A stretch of 64,000 nucleotides of DNA from Chitinimonas koreensis (GCF_014353015.1 NZ_CP060704.1:4675001-4739000); one strand, 5' to 3'; shown: positions 1 to 10,004, counted from the stretch's first letter. Numbers and translations are program-made. The notes: generated by a model not told the origin, from the letters alone.

Positions 1-165
1 GTCCTTGCTGGGGAAGTGGTTGTAGACGGTGCGCTTGGACACCGCGGCGCGGGCGGCCACCCTGTCCATGCTGGTGTTCTTGAAGCCGTTCTCGCGGAAT
101 TCGGCGAGCGCGGCCGCGACGATGTCCTCGCGCTTGCGGTCGGTGAGGCGGCTCGGTTCTGACAT
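1..165 (-). CDS. TetR-family transcriptional regulator, N-terminal part (truncated by window edge)
   Basis: The reverse strand from 165 reads 55 codons without a stop to the window edge. The start MSEPSRLTDRKREDIVAAAL is followed by an AAxxEFRENGFKNTSMDRVA helix and an AVSKRTVYNHFPSKD recognition helix, the standard DNA-binding domain of TetR regulators; the ligand-binding half lies outside the window. The gene is divergent from the metallo-hydrolase at 292. Two related palindromic boxes at 202-218 and 237-253 lie between them and are the likely operators. The family binds DNA as a dimer and is released by a small ligand; the ligand here is unknown. Confidence 0.85.
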   Translation of the reverse strand, partial: MSEPSRLTDRKREDIVAAALAEFRENGFKNTSMDRVAARAAVSKRTVYNHFPSKD

Positions 166-201
166 GGCGGATGGCTCTGCAGGATCGGGAATGATGAAAT
201 T

Positions 202-253
202 CTACACTTGCCAGTTTACTTTCCCAAAAACGGAAACTACACTGTGCAGTGTA
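202..253. promoter_or_regulatory. Two TetR-type operator boxes between divergent genes
   Basis: Two 17-bp boxes lie 35 bp apart, CTACACTTGCCAGTTTA at 202-218 and CTACACTGTGCAGTGTA at 237-253. The second is a near-perfect palindrome (ACACTG-TG-CAGTGT); the first matches it at most positions. Their place between a TetR gene and a divergent enzyme gene makes them probable operators. They also argue against the upstream TTG at 208 as the start of the hydrolase, since it lies inside the first box. Confidence 0.55.
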
Positions 254-291
254 ATTTTTATCCACCGATGCCGCTGGCCGGGACGACCGAC

Positions 292-1374
292 ATGAACCGC
301 ACGCTACGCCGCATCCTGCTGACCGGAGCCCTCGCCGCCATGGCCTACGCCACCCTTACCGCCAGTCGTTCTTCCATCGATCCCGTCTACGCCGGCTCGC
401 CGCAGTTCAGCGAAGGCAAGTTCCGCAACGTGAAGCGCTTCGAGGTGATGAGCGTCGGCAAGACCGCCCTTGTGATGTGGCGCATGCTGTTCGACAAGCC
501 GGCCGACGCCAGCCCGGCCGCGCCGGTGCCGGTGAACGCGCTGAGTCCCGCCCAACTGCTGGCGGCCGCGGACGGCACGCTGTTCCGGCTCGGCCACTCG
601 ACCCTGCTGCTCAAGCTGAACGGCGGCTTCTGGCTGACCGACCCGGTGTTCTCCGAGCGCGCCTCGCCGCTGCAATGGGCCGGCCCCAAGCGCTTCCACG
701 CCCCGCCGATCGGCATCGCCGAACTGCCGCCGATCACGGGCGTGATCCTGTCGCACGACCATTACGACCACCTCGACTACGCCGCGATCCAGGCGCTGGC
801 CGGCAAGACCGCGCACTTCATCGCCCCGCTCGGAGTCGGCGACCGGCTGGTGCAATGGGGCGTGGACCCGGCCAAGGTGCAGCAGCTCGACTGGTGGCAA
901 TCGACCCATGTCGGCGGCCTGCGCCTGACGGCCACCCCGGCGCAGCATTTCTCCGGCCGCGGCCTGCGCGACGGCAACCGCACGCTGTGGGCTTCGTGGG
1001 TGATCGAGGCCGACGACCTCAAACTGTTCTTCAGCGGCGATAGCGGCTATTTCGACGGCTTCAAGGCGATCGGCGAGCGCTTCGGCCCGTTCGACCTGAC
1101 GCTGATGGAGACCGGCGCCTACGACGCCCAGTGGCCCGACGTGCACATGCAGCCGGAGGAAACGCTGCAGGCCCACCTCGACCTGGGCGGCAAGTGGCTG
1201 CTGCCGATCCACAACGGCACCTTCGACCTGGCGCTGCACGACTGGTACGAGCCGTTCGAGCGGATCGCCGCGCTGGCGGCCGCCAAGGGCGTGCCGATCA
1301 GCACGCCGCAGATGGGCGAGGCGGTGACCATCGCCCAGCCGCCGGCGATGCAGGCATGGTGGCGCCAGGGCTGA
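292..1374 (+). CDS. RomA/NAPE-PLD-like metallo-beta-lactamase-fold hydrolase
   Basis: A 360-residue protein when started at the ATG at 292; ATG 268 is an alternative, and an upstream TTG at 208 falls in the probable operator. The N-terminus (RILLTGALAAMAYATL) looks like a signal anchor, so the enzyme is probably envelope-located. The zinc motif HxHxDH is seen as SHDHYDHLD near residues 154-162, with later metal ligands plausible in SGDSGYFDGF and LPIHNGTFDLALHDW. The latter segment is typical of the family that includes N-acylphosphatidylethanolamine phospholipase D and RomA. RomA in enterobacteria is likewise controlled by a neighbouring TetR protein (RamR). The substrate cannot be told from sequence. 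Confidence 0.85.
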   Translation: MNRTLRRILLTGALAAMAYATLTASRSSIDPVYAGSPQFSEGKFRNVKRFEVMSVGKTALVMWRMLFDKPADASPAAPVPVNALSPAQLLAAADGTLFRLGHSTLLLKLNGGFWLTDPVFSERASPLQWAGPKRFHAPPIGIAELPPITGVILSHDHYDHLDYAAIQALAGKTAHFIAPLGVGDRLVQWGVDPAKVQQLDWWQSTHVGGLRLTATPAQHFSGRGLRDGNRTLWASWVIEADDLKLFFSGDSGYFDGFKAIGERFGPFDLTLMETGAYDAQWPDVHMQPEETLQAHLDLGGKWLLPIHNGTFDLALHDWYEPFERIAALAAAKGVPISTPQMGEAVTIAQPPAMQAWWRQG

Positions 1375-1445
1375 ACCGCCGGCGCGCAAGGGCAGGCGCC
1401 GCGCGGCGGGCCCGCAGTGTGCGCGGGCCTCGCGGCCGGGGCCGC

Positions 1446-1922
1446 TCAGTCGGTGGCGGGATCGCGGCTGCGCAGGTACTGGTTGGCCTTGTACTGGTGG
1501 TAGAACATGCTGAACACCAGCGCGAAGAACAGGTTGTTCCACAGCCGGTCGCTCGATCCGGCCCGGGTGAGCCGGTTGAAGCCGCCGCGGAAGGCCAGCG
1601 TCCAGCCGAGCCACAGCAGGTTGCCGAGCGTGCCGACGGTGTCGATCTGCTGGAGCGACACCGGCAGGACGCCCACGCTGGCCAGGAGGTAGGCCAGCAC
1701 CAGGACGACCTGCAGGATCACGATGGCCCGGGCCAGGTGGAAGACCATGCGCGCGTCCGGCGCGATCTCGGCCAGCGCGGCCGAACGGGTCCAGAGCCAG
1801 TAGTACAGGTACAGGCTCAGGGTCACGACCGACAGGCCGATCATAAGCCAGACGCTGCAGTACTTCAGTTCGCGCGGCTTGTCGTGGATGGCGGCTTCGG
1901 TCGCCGCGTAGGGATTGGTCAT
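1446..1922 (-). CDS. Small integral membrane protein (DUF4234-like)
   Basis: 158 residues with about four hydrophobic helices: one near residue 25 (SVWLMIGLSVVTLSLYLYYW), one near 70 (AIVILQVVLVLAYLLASVGV), one near 100 and one near 130. The N-terminal cytosolic stretch, the YLYYWLW motif after the first helix and the C-terminal FYHQYKANQYLR segment resemble DUF4234-type proteins, whose function is unknown. It lies 34 bp downstream of the cyclic-nucleotide-binding gene on the same strand and is probably cotranscribed with it. Confidence 0.7.
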   Translation of the reverse strand: MTNPYAATEAAIHDKPRELKYCSVWLMIGLSVVTLSLYLYYWLWTRSAALAEIAPDARMVFHLARAIVILQVVLVLAYLLASVGVLPVSLQQIDTVGTLGNLLWLGWTLAFRGGFNRLTRAGSSDRLWNNLFFALVFSMFYHQYKANQYLRSRDPATD

Positions 1923-1956
1923 GTTCGCTGCTCGAGGAATGGGGCGGATGACGGGA

Positions 1957-2466
1957 TCAACCGACGAAGAAGCGCTGCGTCTCGCTGGCCAGCTTCTCGA
2001 ACGCGCTGTTCTCGGCGTTCTGCTCGGCCGCCTCGGCCAGCCGCGCGTCGGTCTCGCGCAGCCGGTGCGCCATCATGATGGCCAGGTTGCGGTAGAGCTT
2101 GGTCTCCAGCGCCGGCAGGCGGAACAGGCTGGCACGCTCGAACACCAGCACCCGCACGTCGGTCAGCGCCACCACGCTGGCCGAGCGGTCGCCGAAGTCG
2201 ATCAGCGCCAGCTCGCCGAAGGTATCGCCCGGCCCCAGCCGCGCCAGTTCGTGCTCGGCCACGCCGCCGAAGCGGCGCACCGCCACCTCGCCCGACAGCA
2301 GCACGTAGAGCTCGCGGCCCGGCTCGCCCTCGCGCAGCAGGCGCTCGCCGGCGGCATGCTGCTCGAAGCGGCAGGCCGACAGGAAATGCCGCGCCTCGTC
2401 CTGGGTGAAGCTGGCGAACAGGCGGACCGACTGGATCATCTTGTGGACGAGGGCTTCGTTGTTCAT
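1957..2466 (-). CDS. Cyclic nucleotide-binding domain protein
   Basis: 169 residues from the ATG at 2466. The reading frame runs open upstream to 2586, but those codons are not family-like. The protein is essentially one CNMP-binding beta-barrel: RLLREGEPGRELYVLLSGEVAV, then the phosphate-binding cassette region DTFGELALIDFGDRSASVVAL (FGELAL followed by R-S-A), then C-terminal helices. No DNA-binding helix-turn-helix follows, so this is a stand-alone cNMP sensor rather than a CRP-type factor. It probably forms a two-gene unit with the membrane protein at 1446, which may be its partner. The ligand (cAMP, c-di-GMP or none) is not evident. Confidence 0.8.
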   Translation of the reverse strand: MNNEALVHKMIQSVRLFASFTQDEARHFLSACRFEQHAAGERLLREGEPGRELYVLLSGEVAVRRFGGVAEHELARLGPGDTFGELALIDFGDRSASVVALTDVRVLVFERASLFRLPALETKLYRNLAIMMAHRLRETDARLAEAAEQNAENSAFEKLASETQRFFVG

Positions 2467-2636
2467 GTCGGTCTCGCATGCCGCCTGGGGCAGCTGACTG
2501 CTGTTGAAAGGCCCGGATCTCGCGTCGGCGAGGGCGGGGGTGCGGAATAGAACGGCGACCGCTCGTCGATCTTCATCGTCGCCCAAGCGCCCGGCATAGC
2601 CGGGCGGAGCGCCGAATCGAACGCTTGGCCGCCGTC

Positions 2637-4025
2637 TCAGCGACCTGCCAGGGCGTCGAGCAGCTTCTGGTGTACACCACCGAAGCCGCCGTTGCTCATC
2701 ACCAGCACCTGGTCGCCCGGCTGCGCGGCCGCCGCCACCGCCTGCACCAGCGGCTCCAGCGCGTCGAAGGTCTGCGCGCGGGCGCCGAGCGGCGCCAGCG
2801 CCTCGGCCGGATCCCAGCCGAGCTTGGCGCCGTAGCAGAACACCCGATCGGCGTCGGCCAGGCTGCCCGGCAGCGCGTCCTTCATGGTGCCGAGCTTCAT
2901 GGTGTTGGAGCGCGGCTCCAGCACCGCCAGGATGCGCGCGCCGGCGCCGACCTTGGCGCGCAGGCCGGCCACCGTGGTGGCGATCGCGGTCGGGTGGTGG
3001 GCGAAGTCGTCGTACACCGTGACGCCGCCGGCCGTGCCGCGCACTTCCATGCGCCGCTTCACGTTGCGGAATTCGCCGAGCGCGGCGATGCCGACCTCGG
3101 CCGGCACGCCGACGTGGCGCGCCGCGGCCAGCGTGGCCAGCGCGTTGAGCTGGTTGTGCTCGCCCATCAACGGCCAGCGCAGCCGGCCCTGCGATACGCC
3201 GTCGAGCAACACTTCGAAGCCGTCGTCGTAACGCTCGCCGATCTGCCAGCCGGCCGTGCCGCCGAAGCGCTCGACCGGCGTCCAGCAGCCGCGTGCCAGC
3301 ACGCGGTCGAGACTGGCCTCGCGGCCGTTGGCGACGATCAGGCCCTGGCCCGGCACGCTGCGCACCAGGTGGTGGAACTGGGTTTCGATGGCGGCCAGGT
3401 CGGCGAAGATGTCGGCATGGTCGAATTCGAGGTTGTTGAGGATCGCGGTGCGCGGCCGGTAGTGGACGAACTTGGAGCGCTTGTCGAAGAAGGCGGTGTC
3501 GTACTCGTCGGCCTCGATCACGAAGAACGGCGAGCGCCCGCCGGGCTCCTGCCTCGGCGCGCCCGGCAGCCGCGCCGAGATGCCGAAGTTCTCCGGCACG
3601 CCGCCGACCAGGAAGCCCGGGGCGAGGCCGGCGTAGTCGAGGATCCAGGCCAGCATCGAGGTGGTGGTGGTCTTGCCGTGGGTGCCGGCCACCGCCAGCA
3701 CCCAGCTGTGGATATCTCCATCATGCAGCACGTGCTCGGCCAGCCACTGCGGCCCCGATACATAGGGCAAACCCGCATCCATGATGGCTTCCATCAGTGG
3801 ATTGCCGCGCGACACGACATTGCCGATGACATAAATATCGGCGCCCAGCTTGAGTTGGCCGGCGTCGTAGCCTTCAATGAGCTGGATGCCCGACGCCTCG
3901 AGCTGGGTGCTCATCGGCGGGTAGACGTTGGCGTCGCAGCCGGTCACCGTATGGCCCGCCGCGCGCGCGAGCTGGGCGATGCCGCCCATGAAGGTGCCGC
4001 AGATACCGAGGATGTGGATGTGCAT
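2637..4025 (-). CDS. mpl: UDP-N-acetylmuramate:L-alanyl-gamma-D-glutamyl-meso-diaminopimelate ligase (Mpl)
   Basis: A 462-residue cytosolic Mur-ligase-family enzyme that recycles murein tripeptide by ligating it to UDP-MurNAc. The frame stays open far upstream (to 4991), but the true start is ATG 4025, giving the canonical MHIHILGICGTFMGGIAQLA. The ATP-binding loop AGTHGKTTTT is at residues 113-122, followed by EADEYDTAFFD and the NLEFDHADIF segment typical of Mpl. The C-terminal domain has the YDDFAHHPTAI motif. It is divergent from the diguanylate cyclase at 4128, only about 100 bp away. Confidence 0.95.
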   Translation of the reverse strand: MHIHILGICGTFMGGIAQLARAAGHTVTGCDANVYPPMSTQLEASGIQLIEGYDAGQLKLGADIYVIGNVVSRGNPLMEAIMDAGLPYVSGPQWLAEHVLHDGDIHSWVLAVAGTHGKTTTTSMLAWILDYAGLAPGFLVGGVPENFGISARLPGAPRQEPGGRSPFFVIEADEYDTAFFDKRSKFVHYRPRTAILNNLEFDHADIFADLAAIETQFHHLVRSVPGQGLIVANGREASLDRVLARGCWTPVERFGGTAGWQIGERYDDGFEVLLDGVSQGRLRWPLMGEHNQLNALATLAAARHVGVPAEVGIAALGEFRNVKRRMEVRGTAGGVTVYDDFAHHPTAIATTVAGLRAKVGAGARILAVLEPRSNTMKLGTMKDALPGSLADADRVFCYGAKLGWDPAEALAPLGARAQTFDALEPLVQAVAAAAQPGDQVLVMSNGGFGGVHQKLLDALAGR

Positions 4026-4127
4026 GAAGGATTCTTTTGGACTGCGACGCTGCGCTGCACCGCCGGCTGCGGCGGGCTGGACAGGTCTGGTAAGATAAGT
4101 GGTTGACGATAAACGATCGAGTGCTCG

Positions 4128-5069
4128 ATGCCCCCTACGCCTTCGCCCACGTTGACGCCGTCGGACATTGCCCGAATCGCGCTGAAGCGGCTTGCCGAGC
4201 TCGGTTTGCCGCCCACGCCCGAGAATTACACGAAATTCTACAACGCCATCGCCGCGATCAAGTCGCCGACCGACAAGACCGAGGAGGAGTTGAAGAGCGC
4301 CTACCAGGTGCTGTTCCGTGTGTCCGACGTGCTCGACGGCATGACCGAGACCTCCGAGGCCCTGCTCGAGGACCTGGTGCGCGGCGGCGAAGTGATGACT
4401 GACTCGCTCGACACGCTGCGCTCGGGCGTCGACCAGGCCACCATGGAAACGGTGCTGAGCAGCCTGATCGAATCGACCGGCTCGGTGCAGCAGACCGTCA
4501 GCGCCTCGCAGCGCGACCTGCAGGAACTCAAGGCGGTGATGGACAAGATCCAGTCCGACCTCGCCATCAACCGCAAGACGCTCGAGCAGGACCCGCTGAC
4601 CGGCGCGCTGAACCGCCAGGGCCTCGAACACGTGCTGGCCAAGGAAGTGAAGCGCGCGCGCCGCGCCGCGCATCCGCTCACGGTGGCCATCATCGACCTC
4701 GACGAATTCAAGCTGGTCAACGACCGCCACGGCCACCTGGTCGGCGACAAGGTGCTGATGCACTTCTCCAGCATCACCAAGGCGGTGCTGCGCGAGAGCG
4801 ACACCCTGGTGCGCTACGGCGGCGAGGAATTCCTGCTGCTCTTGCCCGAGACCGACATCAACGGCGCCCGCTACCTGATCGACCGGCTGCGCCAGGTGAA
4901 CGCCCGCACGCCGTTCTTCCATCACAGCCACCACGTCGACGTGCGCTTCTCGACCGGCGCCGCCCAGCTCAAGTCCGAGGAGAACGGCCACGCCATGCTG
5001 ATCCGCGCCGACGAGGCGATGTACCGCGCCAAGAACAGCGGCCGCGACCAGGTGGTCCTGGCCGACTGA
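4128..5069 (+). CDS. Diguanylate cyclase (GGDEF), first of a tandem pair
   Basis: A 313-residue soluble protein. Residues 1-155 are helical with no recognised domain (TLTPSDIARIALKRLAELGL, then a KSAYQVLFRVSDVL helix and a heptad-rich stretch near 110-150 that could be a coiled coil). The GGDEF domain starts at DPLTGALNRQG. The active-site motif is GGEEF at residues 231-235, a functional variant, and an RxxD inhibitory site (RESD, 222-225) lies the usual five residues before it. It should therefore make c-di-GMP from two GTP with product inhibition. The gene at 5345 is a close paralogue, so this is a local duplication. A strong terminator follows at 5091. Confidence 0.92.
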   Translation: MPPTPSPTLTPSDIARIALKRLAELGLPPTPENYTKFYNAIAAIKSPTDKTEEELKSAYQVLFRVSDVLDGMTETSEALLEDLVRGGEVMTDSLDTLRSGVDQATMETVLSSLIESTGSVQQTVSASQRDLQELKAVMDKIQSDLAINRKTLEQDPLTGALNRQGLEHVLAKEVKRARRAAHPLTVAIIDLDEFKLVNDRHGHLVGDKVLMHFSSITKAVLRESDTLVRYGGEEFLLLLPETDINGARYLIDRLRQVNARTPFFHHSHHVDVRFSTGAAQLKSEENGHAMLIRADEAMYRAKNSGRDQVVLAD

Positions 5070-5090
5070 GCCTGCGCCCCGCCGCGACGA

Positions 5091-5112
5091 GGCCGCCCAT
5101 GGGCGGCCTTTT
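5091..5112 (+). terminator. Rho-independent terminator after the first diguanylate cyclase
   Basis: An 8-bp perfect stem, GGCCGCCC / GGGCGGCC, with a two-base loop, is followed directly by TTTT. It lies 21 bp after the stop codon and separates the two tandem cyclase genes into independent transcription units. Confidence 0.8.
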
Positions 5113-5344
5113 GCGTTCGCGGCGGCCTCGAACCGGCCGCATCCGCACGGGCGGCGCAGCGGTTCGCCGCAGCCGTGCCGGCCGGCGTGAAAAAATCGCT
5201 TTCACCGGACTTTCAACTTTTCACACTGTTCGCCCGCGGCAAATGGGCCGAGAATGATAACGATAGCTAAATAGAATATATTGAAGAAGTGATCCGGACC
5301 GGTGCGCGGCACCAGGCCACTTCATGACCGAGGATGGAACGACG

Positions 5345-6280
5345 ATGATCTCCAAGCCCACGCTGACTCCTTCGGACATCGCCCGGATCACGCTCAAGCG
5401 GCTGGCCGAACTCGGCCTGTCGCCGACGCCCGAGAACTACGTCAAGTTCTACAACGCGATCGCCGCGATCAAGTCGCCGACCGAGAAGACCGACCAGGAA
5501 CTCAAGAGCGCCTACCAGGTGCTGTTCCGCGTCTCCGACGTGCTCGACGACATGGCCGAGACCTCCGAGACGCTGCTGGGCGACCTGTCGCGCGGCGGCC
5601 AGGCGATGAGCGATTCGCTCGACGCGCTGCGCGGCGGGCTCGATCTGGAATCGCTGGAGAAGGTGCTCGACGGCCTGATCGAATCGACCGGCTCGGTGCA
5701 GCAGACCGTCAGCGCCTCGCACCAGGACCTGCAGGAACTCAAGGCCTCGATCGACAAGATCCAGTCCGACCTCAGCATCAACCGCAAGAACCTCGAGCAG
5801 GACCCGCTGACCGGCGCGCTGAACCGCCAGGGCCTCGACCACCTGCTGGCCAAGGAGGTGAAGCGTTCGCGCCGCGCCGTGCGGCCGCTGTCGGTGGCGC
5901 TGCTCGACCTGGACCGCTTCAAGCAGGTGAACGACCGCTACGGCCACATGGTCGGCGACAAGGTGCTGATGCACTTCGCCAGCCTGACCCGCGCGGTGAT
6001 CCGCGAGAGCGACACGCTGGTGCGCTACGGCGGCGAGGAATTCCTGATCCTGCTGCCCGAGACCGACCTCAACGGCGCGCGCTACCTGATCGACCGCATG
6101 GGCAAGGCCACCGCCCGCACGCCGTTCTTCCACCAGGGCCAGCCGATCGAGGTGCGCTTCTCGGCCGGCGTGGCCCAGCTCAAGCTCGACGAGACCGGCA
6201 ATGCGTTGCTGCTGCGCAGCGACGAGGCGATGTACCGGGCCAAGAACGGCGGGCGGAACCAGGCCGTGTTCGCGGACTGA
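5345..6280 (+). CDS. Diguanylate cyclase (GGDEF), second of a tandem pair
   Basis: 311 residues from ATG 5345, chosen because MISKPTLTPSDIARITLK aligns with the start of its neighbour; ATG 5324 would add seven residues. It has the same architecture as the gene at 4128: an uncharacterised helical N-terminal half, then GGDEF with GGEEF at 229-233 and the RESD inhibitory site just before. The two proteins are near-identical in the NAIAAIKSPT and SAYQVLFRVSDVLD segments and in the catalytic half, and differ mainly in the middle helices. An AT-rich patch at 5252-5290 is likely its own promoter region. The duplicated unknown N-terminal domain presumably senses or localises. Confidence 0.92.
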   Translation: MISKPTLTPSDIARITLKRLAELGLSPTPENYVKFYNAIAAIKSPTEKTDQELKSAYQVLFRVSDVLDDMAETSETLLGDLSRGGQAMSDSLDALRGGLDLESLEKVLDGLIESTGSVQQTVSASHQDLQELKASIDKIQSDLSINRKNLEQDPLTGALNRQGLDHLLAKEVKRSRRAVRPLSVALLDLDRFKQVNDRYGHMVGDKVLMHFASLTRAVIRESDTLVRYGGEEFLILLPETDLNGARYLIDRMGKATARTPFFHQGQPIEVRFSAGVAQLKLDETGNALLLRSDEAMYRAKNGGRNQAVFAD

Positions 6281-6308
6281 ATGCTTCCGGTCTCGATGGT
6301 CAGCGCAG

Positions 6309-6330
6309 CGCCCGGCAAAGCCGGGCGTTT
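6309..6330 (+). terminator. Terminator hairpin after the second diguanylate cyclase
   Basis: Stem CGCCCGGC / GCCGGGCG with an AAA loop, followed by TTT. Very similar hairpins stand at 22549 and 50130, each a short distance before an E-type repeat, so this hairpin may belong to that composite element while serving as terminator. Confidence 0.65.
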
Positions 6331-6376
6331 ATGCTTCGTGAGGAACTCCACCAACGGCCTGACCCTGTTTCAATCC

Positions 6377-6660
6377 AACTCCCCCCGCCTCGCCGCCGCG
6401 AGGGAGCCTCGCTGACGCTCGTCAGCGTCTATTTCAACCATCAATGCGACTCGGCCCGCCAGTCACCCTGTAGGAGCGGCTTTAGCCGCGAATGGCGGTC
6501 GCACTCACTCCAGCAATTCGCGGCTAAAGCCGCTCCTACAAAACCCACCAACAGCGCCGGCAACCGGCATGAGCGCAGCGACATGCCTAGCTGCAAGCGA
6601 TACGGAGAGCGAACGAGCGCCAGCGAGGCTCCCTCGCGGCGGCGAGGGCGGGGGAGTTGG
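6377..6660. repeat. Nested E-A-E' composite palindrome in a gene-free stretch
   Basis: The 490-base stretch after the cyclase holds no gene. It contains an E element at 6377-6423 (hairpin CCTCGCCGCCGCGAGG, then GAGCCTCGCTGACGCTCG). A perfect A-type REP palindrome follows at 6470-6539, with 24-bp arms of the GTAGGAGCGGCTTTAGCCGC type and a 22-base loop. An E element in opposite orientation (about 6560-6660) closes the structure; it includes GGCATGAGCGCAGCGACATG and the GCGAGGGCGGGGGAG end. The whole can fold into one long cruciform. No transposase is encoded. Confidence 0.75.
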
Positions 6661-6772
6661 GGTAGATCAGGCAGTGAACCTTGGTCGAGCACATGCAGGC
6701 CTCGAACACCCGGCTCCGCCGGGTGCTGCACTAGAGATTCGAGCGGAACGGATGCATGCAGGCCAGCAAGGT

Positions 6773-7989
<1,217 letters not shown>

Positions 7990-7993
<4 letters not shown>

Positions 7994-8694
7994 GGCCAGC
8001 TCCGCTGCGCCACCGGCGCGTCCTCGACCAGCAGGCCGTCGCGGAAGCGCACCAGCCGCTTGGCGTACTGCGCGATATCGGGCTCGTGGGTCACCAGCAC
8101 GATGCTGGCGCCTTCGTCGTTGAGCCGGCAGAACAGCGCCATCACGTCCTCGCTGGTCTTGCTGTCGAGATTGCCGGTCGGCTCGTCGGCCAGGATCAGG
8201 CTGGGCCGGTTGACCAGCGCGCGGGCGATCGCCACGCGCTGCTGCTGGCCGCCCGAGATGCGGTTGGGCAACGTCTGGTGGTAGCGCGCCAGGCCGACCT
8301 GGTCGAGCACCGCGCGGGCGCGCGCCAGCCGCTCGCCGCGGCCGACGCCGGCGTAGACCAGCGGCAGCGCCACGTTGTCCTCCAGGCTGGCCCGCGGCAG
8401 CAGGTTGAAGCCCTGGAACACGAAGCCGATCGCATGGTTGCGCAGGCCAGCCAGCGCGTCGCGGTCGAGCGCGCCGGTGTCGCGGCCGGCCAGCCGGTAG
8501 CGGCCGGCGCTGGGCCGGTCGAGGCAGCCGAGGATGTTCATGAAGGTCGACTTGCCCGAGCCCGACGGCCCCATCACCGCGACGAACTCGCCGGCCTCGA
8601 GCCGGAAGTCGATGCCGTGCAGCACCGGCAGCGGGCCGGCCGCCGTCTGGTAGGTCTTTTCGAGACCGGCCACCTCGATCACCGCGTCCGCCAT
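7990..8694 (-). CDS. MacB-type ABC transporter ATP-binding protein
   Basis: A 234-residue ATPase of the MacB/LolD class. Walker A is GPSGSGKST near residues 42-50, the Q-loop is FVFQGFNLL, the signature is SGGQQQR, Walker B is LILADEPTGNLD and the H-loop VTHEP. The start overlaps the upstream fusion-protein stop and its stop overlaps the permease start, so translation is coupled through the operon. It powers extrusion through mechanotransmission rather than passage through the membrane domain, as known for MacB. Confidence 0.93.
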
Positions 8695-10004
8695 CAGAAC
8701 CCCCGCATGCCGGGGCCGCCCGGGCCCATGCGGTTGCTGCCGCGGCCAGCGGCGGCCGGCGCCGCCTTGGCGTCGATCTTCTCGCCGACGATCACCTGGT
8801 CGCCCGGCTCGAGCTGGTCGCTGCTCACCGCGGTATTGCGGCCATCGCTGAGGCCGGTGCGCACCGGCACCATCGCCGGCTTGCCCTCGCGCAACACCCA
8901 GACTCGGCCGGGCCGGCCCTGCGGCCGTTCGCCGACCGGCGCACCCGCCTGCGCCTGTCCGGCATTGCGCGGCCGGCCCGCCGCTTCGCCGCCGGCCTGC
9001 CCGTCGCGGCCGCCGCGCTGGCCGTTCTGGCCGGACTTCCAGCCCTTGGCCTCGGGCGCGTCGGACGGCCGGTAGCGCAGCGCGGCGCTCGGCACCAGCA
9101 GCGTGTCGGCGACGCGGCCGACTTCGATATCGACGTAGGCGGTCATGCCGGGCAGGAGGCGCTGGCCCGGGTTGGCCACGTCGACCACCACGTCGTAGGT
9201 GACCACGTTGGAGGTGGTGGTCGGATTGAGCCGGATCTGCCGCACCCGGCCGGTGAAGGCCGAATCGGGAAAAGCATCGACGTTGAAGCGCGCCGGCATG
9301 CCCTCGCCGATCCGGCCGAGGTCGGCCTCGGCCACGCTGGCGTTGATCTGCATCTGGCTCAGGTCGCGCGCGATCTTGACCAGGGTCGGCGTCTGCAGGC
9401 TGGCCGCCACGGTCTGGCCCTCGTCGACCTGGCGGTCGATCACCACGCCGTCGACCGGCGACCGGATGATGGCGTTCTGCACGTTGACGCGGTCCTGCTC
9501 GACCTGGGCGGCCGACTGCGCCACCGAGGCGCGGGCAGCGCCGAAGTCGGCCTCGGCCTGGTCCAGTTCCTGGCGCGACACGTAGTTCTGCGCCGACAGC
9601 GCACGCATGCGCTCGGCACTGGCCCGCGCCAGCGTCAGCCGCGCCTGGTTGCTGGCCAGCGTGGCGCGGCTCTGCGCCAGCCGCGCGTCGAGCTGGGCGG
9701 TGTCGAGCTCGAGCAGCAGCTGGCCGGCCTTCACCGGGCTGTTGAAGTCGACGTAGAGCTTCTTCACCGTGCCCGACACCTGGGTGCCGATGCTGACCAC
9801 CCGCACCGGGTTCAGCGTGCCGGTGGCGTTGACGGTCTGCACCAGCGCGCCGCGCTCGACGCGTTCGGTGCGGTAGCGCTCGGCGTCGGCCGCCGGATCG
9901 CGCCGCAGGTACCAGCCCAGCGCGGCCGCGGCGGCCAGCAGCAGGACGAAGGGAATGGCGTAGCGCCGCAGTCGGGAGGTGGGCTTCATGGGGTCGAGGC
10001 TCAT
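8694..10004 (-). CDS. MacA-like periplasmic membrane-fusion protein
   Basis: 436 residues from ATG 10004; ATG 9989 is a second possibility and neither has a clear Shine-Dalgarno. The order is an N-terminal membrane anchor (RYAIPFVLLLAAAAALGWYL), lipoyl/biotinyl half-motif (GTQVSGTVKKLYVDFNSPVK), alpha-helical hairpin (about 105-185, with YVSRQELDQAEADFGAARAS), second lipoyl half (IIRSPVDGVVIDRQVDEGQT), then beta-barrel and membrane-proximal domains. An unusual Gly/Gln/Arg-rich low-complexity insert (about 325-375) interrupts the C-terminal part, and a second Gly/Arg/Met-rich tail ends the chain. It bridges the ATPase/permease to the TolC-like channel encoded just upstream. Confidence 0.92.
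   Translation of the reverse strand: MSLDPMKPTSRLRRYAIPFVLLLAAAAALGWYLRRDPAADAERYRTERVERGALVQTVNATGTLNPVRVVSIGTQVSGTVKKLYVDFNSPVKAGQLLLELDTAQLDARLAQSRATLASNQARLTLARASAERMRALSAQNYVSRQELDQAEADFGAARASVAQSAAQVEQDRVNVQNAIIRSPVDGVVIDRQVDEGQTVAASLQTPTLVKIARDLSQMQINASVAEADLGRIGEGMPARFNVDAFPDSAFTGRVRQIRLNPTTTSNVVTYDVVVDVANPGQRLLPGMTAYVDIEVGRVADTLLVPSAALRYRPSDAPEAKGWKSGQNGQRGGRDGQAGGEAAGRPRNAGQAQAGAPVGERPQGRPGRVWVLREGKPAMVPVRTGLSDGRNTAVSSDQLEPGDQVIVGEKIDAKAAPAAAGRGSNRMGPGGPGMRGF

Noticed and set aside
304..1614. 436-codon minus-strand open frame opposite the RomA-like gene
   Set aside because: Low-complexity Arg/Gln/Val/Ala-rich shadow; the plus strand carries the intact zinc-hydrolase motifs.
2637..4991. 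Long N-terminal extension of Mpl to 4991
   Set aside because: The extra 322 codons are antisense to the diguanylate cyclase and unlike any Mur ligase; the family start is at 4025.
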